This document shows, piece by piece, positions 1 to 8,502 of a stretch of DNA of 64,000 nt. The first letter of the stretch is position 1, and every line of letters begins with the position of its first letter. The notes below the pieces were generated by a model, which worked only from the letters and a program-made list of their open reading frames with translations, had not been told where the DNA came from and ran no database searches. The stretch is from Candidatus Poribacteria bacterium (GTDB lineage: Bacteria; Poribacteria; WGA-4E; WGA-3G). A program made the position numbers and the translations under genes. The DNA lies in the NCBI GenBank assembly GCA_028821605.1, contig JAPPFM010000041.1, positions 1 to 64,000 of the forward strand, in the 5' to 3' direction.

Positions 1-210
1 TACGGCTACCGTTGGATCCGTCCCAAAGACGAGATGACGGTTGAACCGCTCTATGAACGCTGCGACGCGATTCGTCGGCAGCTGCTCGGGGCAGCCACCA
101 GAAACAACGGACGCTACGTTCCCTCCGAAGACGACGTGCCGCTGCGCGGCTGGCTCATTGAGAACCTCGGTGAAAATCCTGCTTATGCAATGGGACCCCG
201 GCACGCCTAG
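1..210 (+). CDS. C-terminal fragment of an unidentified protein (possibly PhyH family), cut by the window start
   Basis: An open frame runs from base 1 without a start codon to TAG at 208-210, giving the last 69 residues of a longer protein. The tail is basic and Trp/Arg-rich, beginning YGYRWIRPKDEM and containing RRQLLGA and DVPLRGWL. This resembles the C-terminal ends I associate with one phytanoyl-CoA dioxygenase (PhyH) subfamily, and PhyH genes are frequent in this window, but no catalytic residue lies in the visible part. The family call is a weak inference; that a coding frame ends here is better supported, because the frame is clean and is followed by an inverted repeat and a new gene. 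Confidence 0.45.
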   Translation, partial: YGYRWIRPKDEMTVEPLYERCDAIRRQLLGAATRNNGRYVPSEDDVPLRGWLIENLGENPAYAMGPRHA

Positions 211-263
211 ACCGTGGGCTGGAAGGATAAAAAGCAGCCCAATCTCCCATCAGAGAAAAAAAC

Positions 264-316
264 GGAAGGGTGGAAGAATGGAACACAGCCCAAGCCTTCC
301 ATTCTTCCACCTTTCC
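264..316. repeat. Purine-rich inverted repeat, 20-bp arms
   Basis: Arms at 264-283 and 297-316 are complementary with one mismatch and enclose a 13-base loop. The plus-strand arm is made of GGAAGG/GGAAGAATGGAA-type units. A similar purine-rich inverted repeat lies at 42501-42563, so this is probably one copy of a dispersed palindrome that may also act as a terminator for the upstream gene. There is no T-run after it. Confidence 0.6.
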
Positions 317-378
317 ATGTCTCCGTTCACTCTTCCACTGATTGCCCGCTATCCAAACGCACATTTAGGAGCATCCCC

Positions 379-1170
379 ATGAAAACTATATCGTTTATTT
401 GCATGCTGGCAGTACTTACCCTATCAAGTGCCTTTGCCGCACCTGAGTGGAAACCTTACGACGATTTTGAGGGCGATTTAGATGCCATTGATGAAACACC
501 TGGACAGACACCGGACCTTGGGACGAAATGGGTACGTTTTGTCCCAGAAAAACGCTTAGAAATGGGCGTTACGGATGGCGTGTTTCAGATGAAAGTCAAA
601 AGTCCTGGTGGACGCGATCCGGGATTCAAACTCGTTTTCGGATGGGAGCCGCGCGACATCCTCGGTATCCAGTTCACCGTGAAGGTTGCTGAACTTTCCG
701 AAGCCGGTGGATGGTTCGGGGTGCTATGTACCAATGAAGAACCGAACTGGAAGAATCCCAACTGGGTTTTTGGTATGTCGCCGAGTCATCAACACGGTTG
801 GGGACCTAAGGGGGTGTTCGGCTCTGGTTCCGTTGGACTGCTCGGAGGTGGCGGTTGGAAAGCGTTTGCCTACGAAGACATCCCCGAAAATACCAATATG
901 CTCCGAACGTTCCGTTTGGAATGGAACGATGCGAAACATGAGATGGCGGTCACCGTCGATCCGGGTGAAAAGACAGAATGGAAGAAGGACGATATCCCCT
1001 CTAATGCCGACTTAGGCGAATTCCCGTGGTGGAGCATCTATCTGACAGCCGACCAAGAGGTTGAGGTTGCCGTTGACGACGTTTTTGTAAAATCGGAGAG
1101 CCTGCCTTACCCCGTAGAAGCACGTGGTAAATTGGCTTCACGCTGGGGTGAAATTAAGTTAGTGGATTAG
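379..1170 (+). CDS. Secreted protein, probable concanavalin-like beta-sandwich, function unknown
   Basis: A 263-residue protein. I take ATG 379 because AGGAG lies at 367-371 and the first residues (MKTISFICMLAVLTLSSAFA) form a typical signal peptide with Ala-x-Ala cleavage near residue 20. The frame is open further upstream, but that part would be encoded by the inverted repeat at 264-316 and would bury the signal peptide. The mature part is rich in Trp, Gly and acidic residues, with alternating hydrophobic stretches (FRLEWND, VAVDDVFVKSE) like laminin-G/glucanase-type jelly-roll proteins with a terminal FVKS-type strand. No catalytic motif is recognised. It is likely exported to the periplasm or beyond; carbohydrate or matrix binding is only a guess from the fold impression. 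Confidence 0.7.
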   Translation: MKTISFICMLAVLTLSSAFAAPEWKPYDDFEGDLDAIDETPGQTPDLGTKWVRFVPEKRLEMGVTDGVFQMKVKSPGGRDPGFKLVFGWEPRDILGIQFTVKVAELSEAGGWFGVLCTNEEPNWKNPNWVFGMSPSHQHGWGPKGVFGSGSVGLLGGGGWKAFAYEDIPENTNMLRTFRLEWNDAKHEMAVTVDPGEKTEWKKDDIPSNADLGEFPWWSIYLTADQEVEVAVDDVFVKSESLPYPVEARGKLASRWGEIKLVD

Positions 1171-1219
1171 TGTGTTCTTACGTTCACAAATGTATGCAAA
1201 AGACAAATGACGACCTCCC

Positions 1220-1248
1220 TTGATTATTTGTACATTTCTGGGTATAAT
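1220..1248 (+). promoter_or_regulatory. Predicted sigma-70 promoter of mdh
   Basis: TTGATT at 1220-1225 and TATAAT at 1243-1248 are separated by exactly 17 bases, in the gap before malate dehydrogenase. The predicted transcript start is about 45 bases before the GTG start. Confidence 0.7.
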
Positions 1249-1301
1249 TAGTACTGTCAATCTAAGGATAAAAACCATACATTTTCATAATGGAGGAAGA
1301 A

Positions 1302-2228
1302 GTGGCAAGAAAAAAAATCAGTGTTATCGGTGCGGGGAATGTTGGCGCAACAGCGGCGTTCCTGATCGCACAAAAACAACTTGGGGATGTCGTCATGATA
1401 GACATCGTTGACGGAGTCCCACAAGGCAAAGCATTGGACATGGCACAAATGGGTCCCGTGGAACTGTTTGATGCCGCAGTTGACGGAGACCTGGATTACG
1501 CTGCAACCGCAGGCTCGGACTTAGTAATTATTACATCAGGTTCCCCGCGTAAACCGGGGATGACACGCGAAGATCTGTTGCAAACGAACGCCAATATCGT
1601 CGGAAGCGTCACAGAAAACGTTGTGAAAGAGTCGCCAGACTGTATCATCATGATGCTCACCAATCCGTTGGACATCATGACCTACCACGCATGGAAGGTT
1701 TCAGGATTCCCATCACACCGCGTCGTCGGTCAGGCAGGTGTATTGGATTCGGCACGGTTCCGTTATTTTATCTCGCTTGAACTCAGTGTCTCTGTAGAAG
1801 ACATCCATGCCCTCGTCCTCGGTGGACACGGCGACACGATGGTTCCGCTCCCGCGTTATACCACTGTCAACGGTATCCCGATTCCGCAGCTCATCCCAGA
1901 AGATCGCATTGAAGCGATGGCACAACGGACACGCGATGGTGGTGCTGAAATCGTCAATCTCCTGAAAACGAGTGGATATTATGCCGCCGGTTCCTCATTG
2001 GCACAGATGGCAGAGGCGATCATTCTGGACAAGAAACGGTTGCTGCCCTGCTCTGCACACCTCACCGGGCAATACGGTATCGACGACCTCTATATCGGTG
2101 TTCCTATTAAACTGGGTGGAAACGGTGTAGAGGAGATTCTCGAAATCGAATTAACGGACGACGAACTCGGTTCCTTACAGCACTCGGCACAAACCTATCG
2201 GGAAGGGATTGCGTTGTTGGGATACTAA
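1302..2228 (+). CDS. mdh: Malate dehydrogenase (NAD)
   Basis: Lactate/malate dehydrogenase family, 308 residues from GTG 1302. It interconverts malate and oxaloacetate in the citric acid cycle. The N terminus has the Rossmann motif VIGAGNVGAT, the mobile loop reads PRKPGMTREDLL with the substrate-binding Arg that marks malate rather than lactate specificity, and the catalytic His is in GGHGDTMVPL. An ATG at 1290 is in frame, but it immediately precedes and partly overlaps the ribosome-binding site: GGAGGA at 1292-1297 sits five bases before GTG 1302, which begins MARKKISVIG as in homologues. It stands alone between its own promoter and a strong palindrome. Identification is secure. Confidence 0.95.
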   Translation: MARKKISVIGAGNVGATAAFLIAQKQLGDVVMIDIVDGVPQGKALDMAQMGPVELFDAAVDGDLDYAATAGSDLVIITSGSPRKPGMTREDLLQTNANIVGSVTENVVKESPDCIIMMLTNPLDIMTYHAWKVSGFPSHRVVGQAGVLDSARFRYFISLELSVSVEDIHALVLGGHGDTMVPLPRYTTVNGIPIPQLIPEDRIEAMAQRTRDGGAEIVNLLKTSGYYAAGSSLAQMAEAIILDKKRLLPCSAHLTGQYGIDDLYIGVPIKLGGNGVEEILEIELTDDELGSLQHSAQTYREGIALLGY

Positions 2229-2238
2229 GTGGTCAATT

Positions 2239-2271
2239 TTGGGTTTCACATCCTGTTCAACCCAACCTACA
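2239..2271. repeat. Dispersed palindrome of the GTTGGGTT/AACCCAAC family
   Basis: TTGGGTT at 2239-2245 pairs with AACCCAA at 2259-2265, followed by CCTACA. The same palindrome in opposite orientation, with the TAGGTTGGGTT edge, is at 61071-61101. Similar intergenic repeats are common in other phyla such as cyanobacteria. Confidence 0.6.
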
Positions 2272-2328
2272 AACAGGCAAGATTACCCAAAAAGCACAAT
2301 CCACAATCAAAAGAGAACGGAACAAAGC

Positions 2329-2369
2329 GAGGGTGATGCATAACGCTATTTGAGTTATGCATCACCCTC
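2329..2369. terminator. Perfect 16-bp hairpin between convergent genes
   Basis: Bases 2329-2344 are the exact reverse complement of 2354-2369, with a nine-base loop. It sits between mdh (plus) and the convergent gene ending at 2398, so it may serve as a bidirectional transcription stop. It lacks a clear T-run on either side, so factor-dependent termination or transcript protection is possible. Confidence 0.6.
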
Positions 2370-2397
2370 AGATAAATTACATCTCCCTGTCTTGACC

Positions 2398-3003
2398 TTA
2401 CGCTTTTTGTGCCACCATACTGGAGAGGATGCCGAGGATCCTGTCGCACCGCTCAATTGTGTAAATTGTCATATCAATGTGCAGACATTTTCCTTCCAAC
2501 CTAAGAAATTTCCAATCTGTTCCCGAAGTTGTTGCCCCATAAACGCATCGGATGTCGTTCTCCTTTTCGGCATTAAAGCGTTGGGCAGCAACCATTTCGG
2601 AGACACACTGTCCCAAACCAATCAGTAGGTCGTCCTTCTTCGCTTCAACAAGGATAATGACAGGTGCCTCCAAGAAAGATTGCCCTGGTGATAGACTGAC
2701 TAAGAAATCACATACGCCAGTCAAACCATTTTCAGCATCAACATTGAAGTCAATGCCCGAAAAGAGACTAATGCGTTGCTCAAAGTGCTCCCGGAGTTCA
2801 ACAAGGACATCGGCGACAATCATCTCTGATTTTGCTTTCTCTGTTCCTATAGTTGTGGCTAAAGGTGCTTTCCTTGCCAATGCTGTCGTGAGATGGTCAC
2901 TCGGTTCGACTGTTTCTACTTCGGAAAAAAGTCCCGCGGTGTCAACCTTTTCGAGTTGGAACGTTGGCAGCACCGATTCTAAGGTGAACTCACTATAAGC
3001 CAT
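2398..3003 (-). CDS. Putative PD-(D/E)XK nuclease-fold protein
   Basis: A 201-residue soluble protein with a good ribosome-binding site (AGGAG) upstream of ATG 3003. Residues about 95-130 read GVCDFLVS, then a hydrophobic strand ending VIILVEAKKDD: an Asp followed by strand-borne E-x-K, the core of restriction-endonuclease-like folds. A Gln-containing helix (LIGLGQCVSEMVAAQ) follows, as in RecB-like nucleases. I do not know a specific family name. It lies 51 bases downstream of dnaK on the same strand and could be co-transcribed, though a functional link to DnaK is not evident. DNA cleavage activity is an inference from motif spacing only. Confidence 0.6.
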   Translation of the reverse strand: MAYSEFTLESVLPTFQLEKVDTAGLFSEVETVEPSDHLTTALARKAPLATTIGTEKAKSEMIVADVLVELREHFEQRISLFSGIDFNVDAENGLTGVCDFLVSLSPGQSFLEAPVIILVEAKKDDLLIGLGQCVSEMVAAQRFNAEKENDIRCVYGATTSGTDWKFLRLEGKCLHIDMTIYTIERCDRILGILSSMVAQKA

Positions 3004-3054
3004 TGATAAAATCTCCTATGTGGTACCAACAGGATCACAACTTAGCAATACCAT

Positions 3055-4989
3055 CTAACTTCTTTCTTTCTTTTCGTCCTCATCAACGACTTCATATTCA
3101 GCGTCAACGACATCACTTTCAGGAGCGTCAGTTGTCGCGTCCGCAGCGGATGGATCTTCTGTAGCAGCACCAGGATCCGCGTCTGCTGTCTGTTGATACA
3201 TCTGTGCAGAAACCTCATGCCAGACTTGCGTCAACTCCTCTGTTGAGGATTGAATTTCTGCATGGTTGTCTGCCTCTAACGCCTGCTTGACACGCGTAAC
3301 AGCAGCGTTCACTTTCTCCTTGGAGGCATCGTCTACCTTGTCGCCGAACTCACCCAGGTTTTTCTCTGTTTCGTAAACCATCGAATCGGCACGGTTGCGA
3401 ACCTCAACTTCTTCCCGTTTCTGCTTATCTTCTTCCGCATGCGCTTCGGCATCTTTCACCATCTGATCGATCTCGGCATCGGAGAGTCCAGAGGAAGCGG
3501 TAATGGTAATCTTTTGTTCCTTGCCGGTCGCGGTATCTTTGGCAGACACATTGAGGATACCGTTTGCGTCAATATCAAACTCTACTTCGATTTGGGGTAC
3601 ACCTCTTGGTGCGGGTGGCAATTCACCCAAGCGGAAACGTCCGATGGTTTTGTTGTAAACCGCCTGTTCCCGTTCGCCTTGAAGGACATGCACATCCACC
3701 GAGGTCTGATTGTCCTCAGGTGTCGTGAAGGTATTCGATTTTTTGGTCGGAATCGTTGTGTTCCTGTCAATCAACCGCGTGAACATCCCACCGAGCGTCT
3801 CAACCCCAAGTGAGAGAGGTGTGACATCTAACAAGAGAATGTCTTTGACTTCCTCATCGCCTGCGAGAACACCCCCTTGAATTGCAGCACCGATCGCGAC
3901 GACTTCATCCGGATTGACCCCTTTGTGTGGCTCTTTGCCGAAGAGTTGCTGCACGGCTTCCTGGACTTTTGGCATACGTGTCTGTCCACCGACAAGGATG
4001 ACTTCATTGATGTCAGAAGGTTGCATTTCTGCATCGGCAAGCGCTTGTCGACACGGCTCCAGCGAACGTTGGACGAGATCATCTGTAATCTGTTCCAACT
4101 TTGCGCGGGTGAGCGTCAAGTTAAGGTGTTTCGGACCAGCGGCATCAACAGTAATGAACGGTAGATTGATTTCTGCTTGTAGTGTACTGGAGAGTTCACA
4201 TTTTGCGGTTTCTGCTGCTTCTTTTAAGCGCTGCAATGCCATCTGATCGTTGCGCAGATCAATACCTTGGCTACTGAGGAATTCCTGTGCCATCCAGTCA
4301 ATAATGGCTTGGTCGAAATCGTCACCACCGAGGTGCGTATCACCATTTGTGCTTTTCACCTCAAAGACCCCATCCCCGATTTCAAGAATAGAGATGTCGA
4401 ATGTGCCACCTCCGAGGTCATAGACAGCAATTTTCCTATCTCCCTCACTTTGTAGCCCATAAGCGAGGGATGCAGCCGTAGGCTCATTGATAATCCGTTC
4501 AACTTCTAACCCCGCGATTTTGCCTGCATCTGCCGTCGCTTGACGTTGAGCATCGTTAAAGTAGGCAGGCACGGTGACAACCGCCTGCGTGACTTCCTCG
4601 CCGAGATACGCCTCGGCAGTCTCCTTCATTTTCCGTAAAACCATGGCGGAGATTTCAGGTGGCGAATAATCCTTGCCCTCAATATTTACAGCAACATCGC
4701 CATCTTTATCTGCTTTTAATTCATAAGGGACGCGGGCGGCATCATCACCAATCTCGTTATATTTCCGTCCCATGAACCTTTTAATTGAAAAGATTGTATT
4801 TTCAGGGTTTGTGGTAGCTTGTCTTTTGGCAACCAACCCAACAGGACGTTCGCCTTCTTTGGTAAAACCGACAACTGATGGCGTCGTCCGATTTCCTTCA
4901 GCGTTTTCAATTACTTTAGCATCGCCGCTCTCTAAAACGGCTACGCACGAATTTGTTGTTCCTAAATCAATTCCAATGACTTTACTCAT
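3055..4989 (-). CDS. dnaK: Chaperone protein DnaK (Hsp70)
   Basis: A full-length Hsp70 of 644 residues that binds exposed hydrophobic peptide segments in an ATP-driven cycle in the cytoplasm. Seen in order: phosphate loop [14 protein letters not shown] at the N terminus, the second ATP-binding motif [12 protein letters not shown] near residue 195, the interdomain linker and start of the substrate domain ([17 protein letters not shown], about 385-400), the helical lid, and an acidic tail ending [21 protein letters not shown] precedes ATG 4989. No dnaJ, grpE or hrcA lies nearby, unlike many bacterial heat-shock operons, and no CIRCE element is visible upstream. Control may involve the hairpin in its leader. 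Confidence 0.97.
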   Translation of the reverse strand: MSKVIGIDLGTTNSCVAVLESGDAKVIENAEGNRTTPSVVGFTKEGERPVGLVAKRQATTNPENTIFSIKRFMGRKYNEIGDDAARVPYELKADKDGDVAVNIEGKDYSPPEISAMVLRKMKETAEAYLGEEVTQAVVTVPAYFNDAQRQATADAGKIAGLEVERIINEPTAASLAYGLQSEGDRKIAVYDLGGGTFDISILEIGDGVFEVKSTNGDTHLGGDDFDQAIIDWMAQEFLSSQGIDLRNDQMALQRLKEAAETAKCELSSTLQAEINLPFITVDAAGPKHLNLTLTRAKLEQITDDLVQRSLEPCRQALADAEMQPSDINEVILVGGQTRMPKVQEAVQQLFGKEPHKGVNPDEVVAIGAAIQGGVLAGDEEVKDILLLDVTPLSLGVETLGGMFTRLIDRNTTIPTKKSNTFTTPEDNQTSVDVHVLQGEREQAVYNKTIGRFRLGELPPAPRGVPQIEVEFDIDANGILNVSAKDTATGKEQKITITASSGLSDAEIDQMVKDAEAHAEEDKQKREEVEVRNRADSMVYETEKNLGEFGDKVDDASKEKVNAAVTRVKQALEADNHAEIQSSTEELTQVWHEVSAQMYQQTADADPGAATEDPSAADATTDAPESDVVDAEYEVVDEDEKKERS

Positions 4990-5023
4990 CTCTGATTTCT
5001 CTCCTTTGTATGAATAGTTTCAA

Positions 5024-5055
5024 GATAGGCACATCGCTCTCACGATGCACCTATC
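5024..5055 (-). promoter_or_regulatory. Imperfect hairpin in the dnaK leader
   Basis: Bases 5024-5036 and 5043-5055 form a 13-bp inverted repeat with two adjacent mismatches and a six-base loop. It lies about 35 bases upstream of the dnaK start and would be in its 5' untranslated RNA. It does not match the CIRCE consensus. A thermosensing or operator role is speculative. Confidence 0.35.
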
Positions 5056-5261
5056 CTTTAAATAAATACAGAAATTCTTTTAAGGTATCGCTACTATCAC
5101 ATCTTTCCGTCAGAAAACAGATCCGTAATATCTCCCCACTCACCAAAGAGTATGCAATATCTGTGCCAATATTAATTGCCTGAAATAGTAGAAATTCCCA
5201 CTGAATGTCTGCCAAATTGGCATAGTCCTGAGAGGGACAAAATTTTACCTGTCAATTTGAC

Positions 5262-6056
5262 TTACTGCGTCCCATACCTCTGCTTGAGAAGTCCCCATGT
5301 CGTCGGCAATTTTGCATCCGGTTCAACAGCCAAAATCTCTTGGATATTACCTTGAATCTCTTTAATCTCATCCTGTGAAAGACCACGGTTAAAAAGTGCA
5401 AACTCATCAATAATACCGTTATAGTAGCGATTGAGAGCCGGTGGTTCCTCCATACCGACCATAAGCGGCGCATCAATCGGCACCAGTTTATCGCCAGTCT
5501 TAGGGTAATCTATCAATACTTCACCATCAAGATAGGTCGTCCACCACTTTCCACTCTGAAACGAAACAGCAACATGCTGCCATTTGTCCTTGACGACATC
5601 ACGAGGACTCTGGGCAGGGACATTACGTCCACCTGTCAACTTCCATCCCATCCATATAAAACCGTCCGGATGGAGCAGCACCTCGAAAAATTCTTGCACA
5701 TCAGGTCCCTTCGCTGCGATAAGTTGCCATGTACCGGGTCCCGCCTTCAAGGTTGGCTTAATCCAAGCGGCAATCGTAATCCCATCGGTAAATTCAAACG
5801 CGTCGGAATGTTCTACTCGAACAATCCCATCTTTGCCCCCGAAATTAACCGCTTTCCCGAATTTACCATCCGTCCACGACGTATCGCCCTCTAATTTCCC
5901 ATCCTGTTTGTTACCAGAGAGATCCTTGACGGTCTTACCCGTCCCCTCTTCAAAAGCAAAATAGACGACTAAACCTTCCAATTCTTCGGCTGTGCTAACA
6001 CTTTGGAAACTCCCTACCAGATACACAGCACACAGGCAAATTACAAATTTACGCAT
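5262..6056 (-). CDS. Secreted LamG-domain protein
   Basis: A 264-residue exported protein. The start at 6056 is preferred over one six codons upstream because GGAGG lies just before it and the resulting N terminus (MRKFVICLCAVYLVGSFQSV) is a signal peptide. Residues about 25-230 form one laminin-G-like (LamG, concanavalin A-like) domain: VVYFAFEEGTGKTVKDLSGN, a middle ITIAAWIKP strand, WQHVAVSFQSG, WTTYLDGE and the terminal GIIDEFALFNRGLS motif. Such domains bind glycans or proteins outside the cytoplasm; the ligand is not predictable. A hairpin at 6101-6125 separates it from the PhyH gene upstream on the same strand. Confidence 0.85.
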   Translation of the reverse strand: MRKFVICLCAVYLVGSFQSVSTAEELEGLVVYFAFEEGTGKTVKDLSGNKQDGKLEGDTSWTDGKFGKAVNFGGKDGIVRVEHSDAFEFTDGITIAAWIKPTLKAGPGTWQLIAAKGPDVQEFFEVLLHPDGFIWMGWKLTGGRNVPAQSPRDVVKDKWQHVAVSFQSGKWWTTYLDGEVLIDYPKTGDKLVPIDAPLMVGMEEPPALNRYYNGIIDEFALFNRGLSQDEIKEIQGNIQEILAVEPDAKLPTTWGLLKQRYGTQ

Positions 6057-6100
6057 GAGTGTCCTCCAATTCATATAGGGTCCAGTTCATTAAGCAATAC

Positions 6101-6125
6101 GGGCGGATGTTTTATACATCCGCCC
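6101..6125. terminator. Hairpin between PhyH and LamG genes
   Basis: GGGCGGATGT (6101-6110) and ACATCCGCCC (6116-6125) form a perfect 10-bp stem with a five-base loop, 21 bases after the PhyH stop at 6147 on the minus strand. It is a plausible terminator for PhyH, although the following minus-strand bases are not T-rich. Confidence 0.6.
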
Positions 6126-6146
6126 TTTAAGCACTAATTTATATCT

Positions 6147-6869
6147 CTAAGCAAACGGGAATGTCCCTTGATAGCCACGCGGTCGAGAGACGTGCCAAAC
6201 GCCTTCATACATCGGGGTCACCTGATAATGACACACGACATTGCTCCGCTCCATATCGTCCCGTTCTTTTGCCCCTTGATGCGGGATATGGTTGATGAAC
6301 ACGACACAATCACCCGCCTTCGGATACAGGATCACGTGTTCTTGTGCATCACACCACTCCTCAAATTTAGGGCGATCTAACGGATAGAGATGCGGTGGCT
6401 CTGACAAATGTCCACCTTTGATAAACTTAAGATGCCCTTCACCGGGGGCGTTATCCTGAAAATAGTACGTTGTGTTAATCCCAACAGGTGCCATCGCAAA
6501 CGGATGTTCCTCAACATACCGCTGTTCCTGCCAATAGCCGTAAAAATCCATGTGCCACTCTTGGAGATAGGGACCTGGATTGATGTGTGCGCGTAGGCTC
6601 CGCAGTTGACACTGTTTACCCATCAATCCTTCAAGGTAAGGACGGACACTCGAATGCCCGACAAGCGATTCGTATGTATCCGGCTCACGGTCGAGCAAGG
6701 TGTCAAACCACATGTTTCCGACAGCGTTTAAACCTTCCTCCCAACCCTGTTCCCGTGCGTAGTTAATGCGCTGACGGATATGCTCCGTCTCTTCTGGTGA
6801 CAAGGCACCGTTTATTAAAACGAAACCGTCCTGCTGCAGTTGTGCAAGTTTATCCTTCATATCTGCCAT
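6147..6869 (-). CDS. Phytanoyl-CoA dioxygenase (PhyH) family Fe(II)/2-oxoglutarate oxygenase
   Basis: A 240-residue PhyH-family protein with AAGGAG upstream of ATG 6869. The family hydroxylates small molecules using Fe(II), 2-oxoglutarate and oxygen. The facial triad is complete: His106-x-Asp108 in QEWHMDFYG and distal His197 in HIPHQG, with a candidate 2-oxoglutarate-binding Arg about 11 residues later. The usual GHLKFIKGGHL segment follows the central strand. Substrate unknown; neighbours (an Nramp-fold transporter and a LamG protein) do not define it. It is one of at least three PhyH genes here, so a lineage-specific expansion is likely. Confidence 0.88.
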   Translation of the reverse strand: MADMKDKLAQLQQDGFVLINGALSPEETEHIRQRINYAREQGWEEGLNAVGNMWFDTLLDREPDTYESLVGHSSVRPYLEGLMGKQCQLRSLRAHINPGPYLQEWHMDFYGYWQEQRYVEEHPFAMAPVGINTTYYFQDNAPGEGHLKFIKGGHLSEPPHLYPLDRPKFEEWCDAQEHVILYPKAGDCVVFINHIPHQGAKERDDMERSNVVCHYQVTPMYEGVWHVSRPRGYQGTFPFA

Positions 6870-6951
6870 GGTTTCATCTCCTTTTAAAGATTAGAGTCGT
6901 TGACGGTATTCTATAGTTTCAAGGGTAAGGTGTCAATCTTAATCAGAATCA

Positions 6952-8439
6952 TTAGACGAAAAGTTTAGCGATTTTGACGAATAATCCCCAGCCGCTAATT
7001 CCCGCAAAGGTAATAAGCACAGCTGCAGAAATCAGGGCACCGACGAACATGAACGGCCGTGTCCGATAAGCAGCCGGTAACTTCGCGTTCAGATACAGTG
7101 CTGCAAGCATCATCAATGCGATTGAAAAATTCGCCAAAATAAAACCAGCGATCTGTGTCAGGATGTCGAACGGAATGTTCAACCAGATGAGCACCATCGT
7201 CGTAAGGAAAATATAGAGACAGACCCATCTGCGAAGTGTATCGTAACTCCATTCGCGTTGGGGCCAGATTGCTTGGAAGAACTCTTGCATCACCCGTGCG
7301 TAAATCTCTGGCAGTGCTTGCAGTGTTCCCCACAACGCGACGATGATACAGATATAGTAGACCCACACGAGAGACGCATGAATATTTTTCCAAACGCTCG
7401 CTTGATCGGTAAGCAGGCTCCATCCTTCAAAAGTGCTTTGCATCCCATATAGAACAGCGGCACCCGAAATCATGAAAGCACCCGTCACGATGAAAAGCAC
7501 GATCGCGCCCATACCGACATCCCATCGCAGCGGGGCGAGGATTTTTCGCAGTTGGCTCACCCGTTCAGGTTGCTCAGGAAGATAATCAATTTTATCACGA
7601 GTTGCAGCGCGTTGGCGGATAGCACCTATGTTCTGATGCGATGTCATGCCCCAGCGATGCATACTCACCCAATTTGCGTAAACGACGTATCCCATCACAG
7701 ACCCGCCGACATAACCGAACGCCGTCGCCATTGTCAATAAAGGGTTCTCAACCGCGTCCTTCGGTGCCCATTCAGGAAATTCAGGCAGATACCCAAAACG
7801 GAGACTTCCTACGAGTGCCTTACCAAAGTCTGGACGCACGATCAATGTGCCAATAATCGTTCCAACAACAAGAATCAGGCAGATAATGAGTTGCTGCTTT
7901 TCCAGTCTTTCAAAGGAGATACGTAAACCGAAAAGGAGTGCAAGCGTGATGAAACAGGACGTGATTAGATTTTCCCAAACAGGTTGTGCGATACCTGAAG
8001 ATAGCGTATCTTTGAACAGAAAATGGAGCAGGGCACCACACGGTTTAGCGATCGGTACCCATGCTAAAGGCGCGCCTACCATCTCAAAGATGACAATCGC
8101 AATCAGGAGCCAGCCCCGCGGCCCAGGTAGCTTCGCGAGCCGATTCCCGATGTATTCGCCACTAACAGCGGTATAGCGTCCGAGTAGATAGGTAACAAAA
8201 ACGCCTTTGACAACGCAGCTGAGGAGCACAAGCCAGAGCAAGTTATACCCTGCCCACGATCCTGCTCGGACGACGACAATCGTTTCACCTGCCCCGATAC
8301 TCACCGACGCAACAATCGCCGCGGGTCCAAACACCGATGCCAGCGCGATGATTTTTTTCAGCGACCACGGTTCAGCATAAGGGCCGGTGACGGGTGGAAT
8401 ATCAACAGGTTCAGTCGTTTGTGTCTCTTCTGTTTGCAT
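6952..8439 (-). CDS. Nramp-like (APC-fold) membrane transporter lacking the metal-binding motifs
   Basis: A 495-residue integral membrane protein with about eleven hydrophobic segments; AGGAAA precedes ATG 8439. The first membrane segment (FGPAAIVASVSIGAGETIVV) aligns by eye with the opening segment of Nramp metal transporters, but the DPGN metal-ligand motif is replaced by GAGE. In the sixth segment, where Nramp proteins have MPHN, this protein reads SVMGYVVYANW. The fold call therefore rests on overall pattern (GYNLLWLVLL, LGRYTAVSGEYIG), while Mn/Fe transport is doubtful; it may move another solute. ThuA lies upstream on the same strand, separated by a hairpin, and PhyH lies downstream. 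Confidence 0.75.
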   Translation of the reverse strand: MQTEETQTTEPVDIPPVTGPYAEPWSLKKIIALASVFGPAAIVASVSIGAGETIVVVRAGSWAGYNLLWLVLLSCVVKGVFVTYLLGRYTAVSGEYIGNRLAKLPGPRGWLLIAIVIFEMVGAPLAWVPIAKPCGALLHFLFKDTLSSGIAQPVWENLITSCFITLALLFGLRISFERLEKQQLIICLILVVGTIIGTLIVRPDFGKALVGSLRFGYLPEFPEWAPKDAVENPLLTMATAFGYVGGSVMGYVVYANWVSMHRWGMTSHQNIGAIRQRAATRDKIDYLPEQPERVSQLRKILAPLRWDVGMGAIVLFIVTGAFMISGAAVLYGMQSTFEGWSLLTDQASVWKNIHASLVWVYYICIIVALWGTLQALPEIYARVMQEFFQAIWPQREWSYDTLRRWVCLYIFLTTMVLIWLNIPFDILTQIAGFILANFSIALMMLAALYLNAKLPAAYRTRPFMFVGALISAAVLITFAGISGWGLFVKIAKLFV

Positions 8440-8460
8440 AAAAGATTTCCTAATAACAAG

Positions 8461-8484
8461 GAGCGGGCTTCAAAAAGCCCGCTC
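8461..8484. terminator. Perfect 10-bp hairpin after the ThuA gene
   Basis: GAGCGGGCTT (8461-8470) pairs with AAGCCCGCTC (8475-8484) around a four-base loop. On the minus strand it follows the ThuA stop by about 20 bases and precedes the transporter gene, so it probably ends or attenuates ThuA transcription. Confidence 0.65.
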
Positions 8485-8502
8485 ACCGCTACGTAATATG
8501 CT

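Noticed and set aside
214-378. Upstream extension of the secreted protein gene at 379
   Set aside because: It would be encoded by the inverted repeat and lacks a ribosome-binding site, while 379 gives a perfect signal peptide and AGGAG.
4990-5261. CIRCE/HrcA operator before dnaK
   Set aside because: The TTAGCACTC-N9-GAGTGCTAA consensus is absent; only an unrelated imperfect hairpin is seen.
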